Source of the DNA: Ascaris suum
Taxonomy: Eukaryota; Nematoda; Chromadorea; Rhabditida; Ascarididae
Length of the DNA stretch: 64,000 nt
Assembly: GCA_013433145.1 (NCBI GenBank)
Contig: CM024172.1
Coordinates: 248,001-312,000, forward strand
Direction: 5' to 3'
How positions within the stretch are numbered: position 1 is the stretch's first letter; the number at the start of each line of letters is the position of its first letter. Positions 63,841 through 64,000 of the stretch are shown in pieces. The notes under the pieces were generated by a model, which ran no database searches, was not told the DNA's origin, and saw nothing but the letters and a program-made list of their open reading frames with translations. The position numbers and the translations under genes were made by a program.

Positions 63841-64000
63841 GTGTCCTATTACTCAGAGTGTTCTATTTAATTACGATCCACTACAGTATTTCCACCCTAT
63901 GTTTCTTGTTCCTTTCTAATGCTCTTCAATGTAGACTCATCACAATATCCCGCTTATTTGACAAGCTCGAATATGCAGTAATATGTGACCCCGAGAGGTA

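Overview
This window looks like AT-rich nuclear DNA from a parasitic nematode, probably clade V / strongylid (hookworm, Haemonchus or a relative). The reasons are very short exons split by kilobase-scale introns, nematode-type splice acceptors (T-rich stretch then CAG or TAG), long (AT)n arrays, decayed RTE- and CR1-type LINE relics, and the HYL-type ceramide synthase and OSM-3-type kinesin. There is no bacterial, phage, CRISPR or operon-like structure. I recognised no tRNA or rRNA gene.

All four protein genes I can support are on the + strand. Each exon chain was built by hand by requiring a splice acceptor, a splice donor and a matching reading phase. (1) 4,012-26,228: a Ser-rich, low-complexity protein of about 614 residues with a C-terminal coiled coil, in nine phase-compatible exons. 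Its start may lie beside a trans-splice acceptor. No family is assigned. (2) 32,875-50,509: a complete seven-exon gene for a 599-residue, type-I, single-pass membrane protein. It has a signal peptide, a Cys-rich ectodomain, one TM helix and a long Pro/Ser-rich tail with two SxIP motifs. It looks like a nematode Shavenoid-type protein, and its first intron is about 10.1 kb. (3) 53,567-58,631: a complete four-exon ceramide synthase (Lag1/HYL family, 323 residues) with the catalytic His-His and the second Lag1 signature intact. (4) 62,735 to beyond the right edge: the first two exons of a kinesin-2 motor of the OSM-3/KIF17 class, ending just before the P-loop exon.

The introns and spacers carry most of the repeats. 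There are four decayed non-LTR retrotransposon fragments: a CR1-like endonuclease on the minus strand near 7.7-9.3 kb, an RTE-like 3' end on the minus strand near 19.6-20.3 kb, a CR1-like reverse transcriptase on the minus strand near 30.9-32.1 kb, and an RTE-like 3' end on the plus strand near 45.3 kb. The two RTE fragments are clearly the same family. There are also four (AT)n arrays, three poly-G tracts, a 105-bp direct duplication, several strong hairpins, a decayed minisatellite near 21 kb and a GC-rich island near 28 kb.

Functionally, OSM-3/KIF17 is a ciliary kinesin and ceramide synthase is an ER enzyme. The first two genes carry SxIP-like motifs, the kind that bind EB proteins at microtubule plus ends. 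Any joint cytoskeletal role of these neighbours is inference, and nothing in the sequence shows co-regulation. The membrane-protein gene and the coiled-coil gene are the least familiar loci and the most useful ones to follow up.
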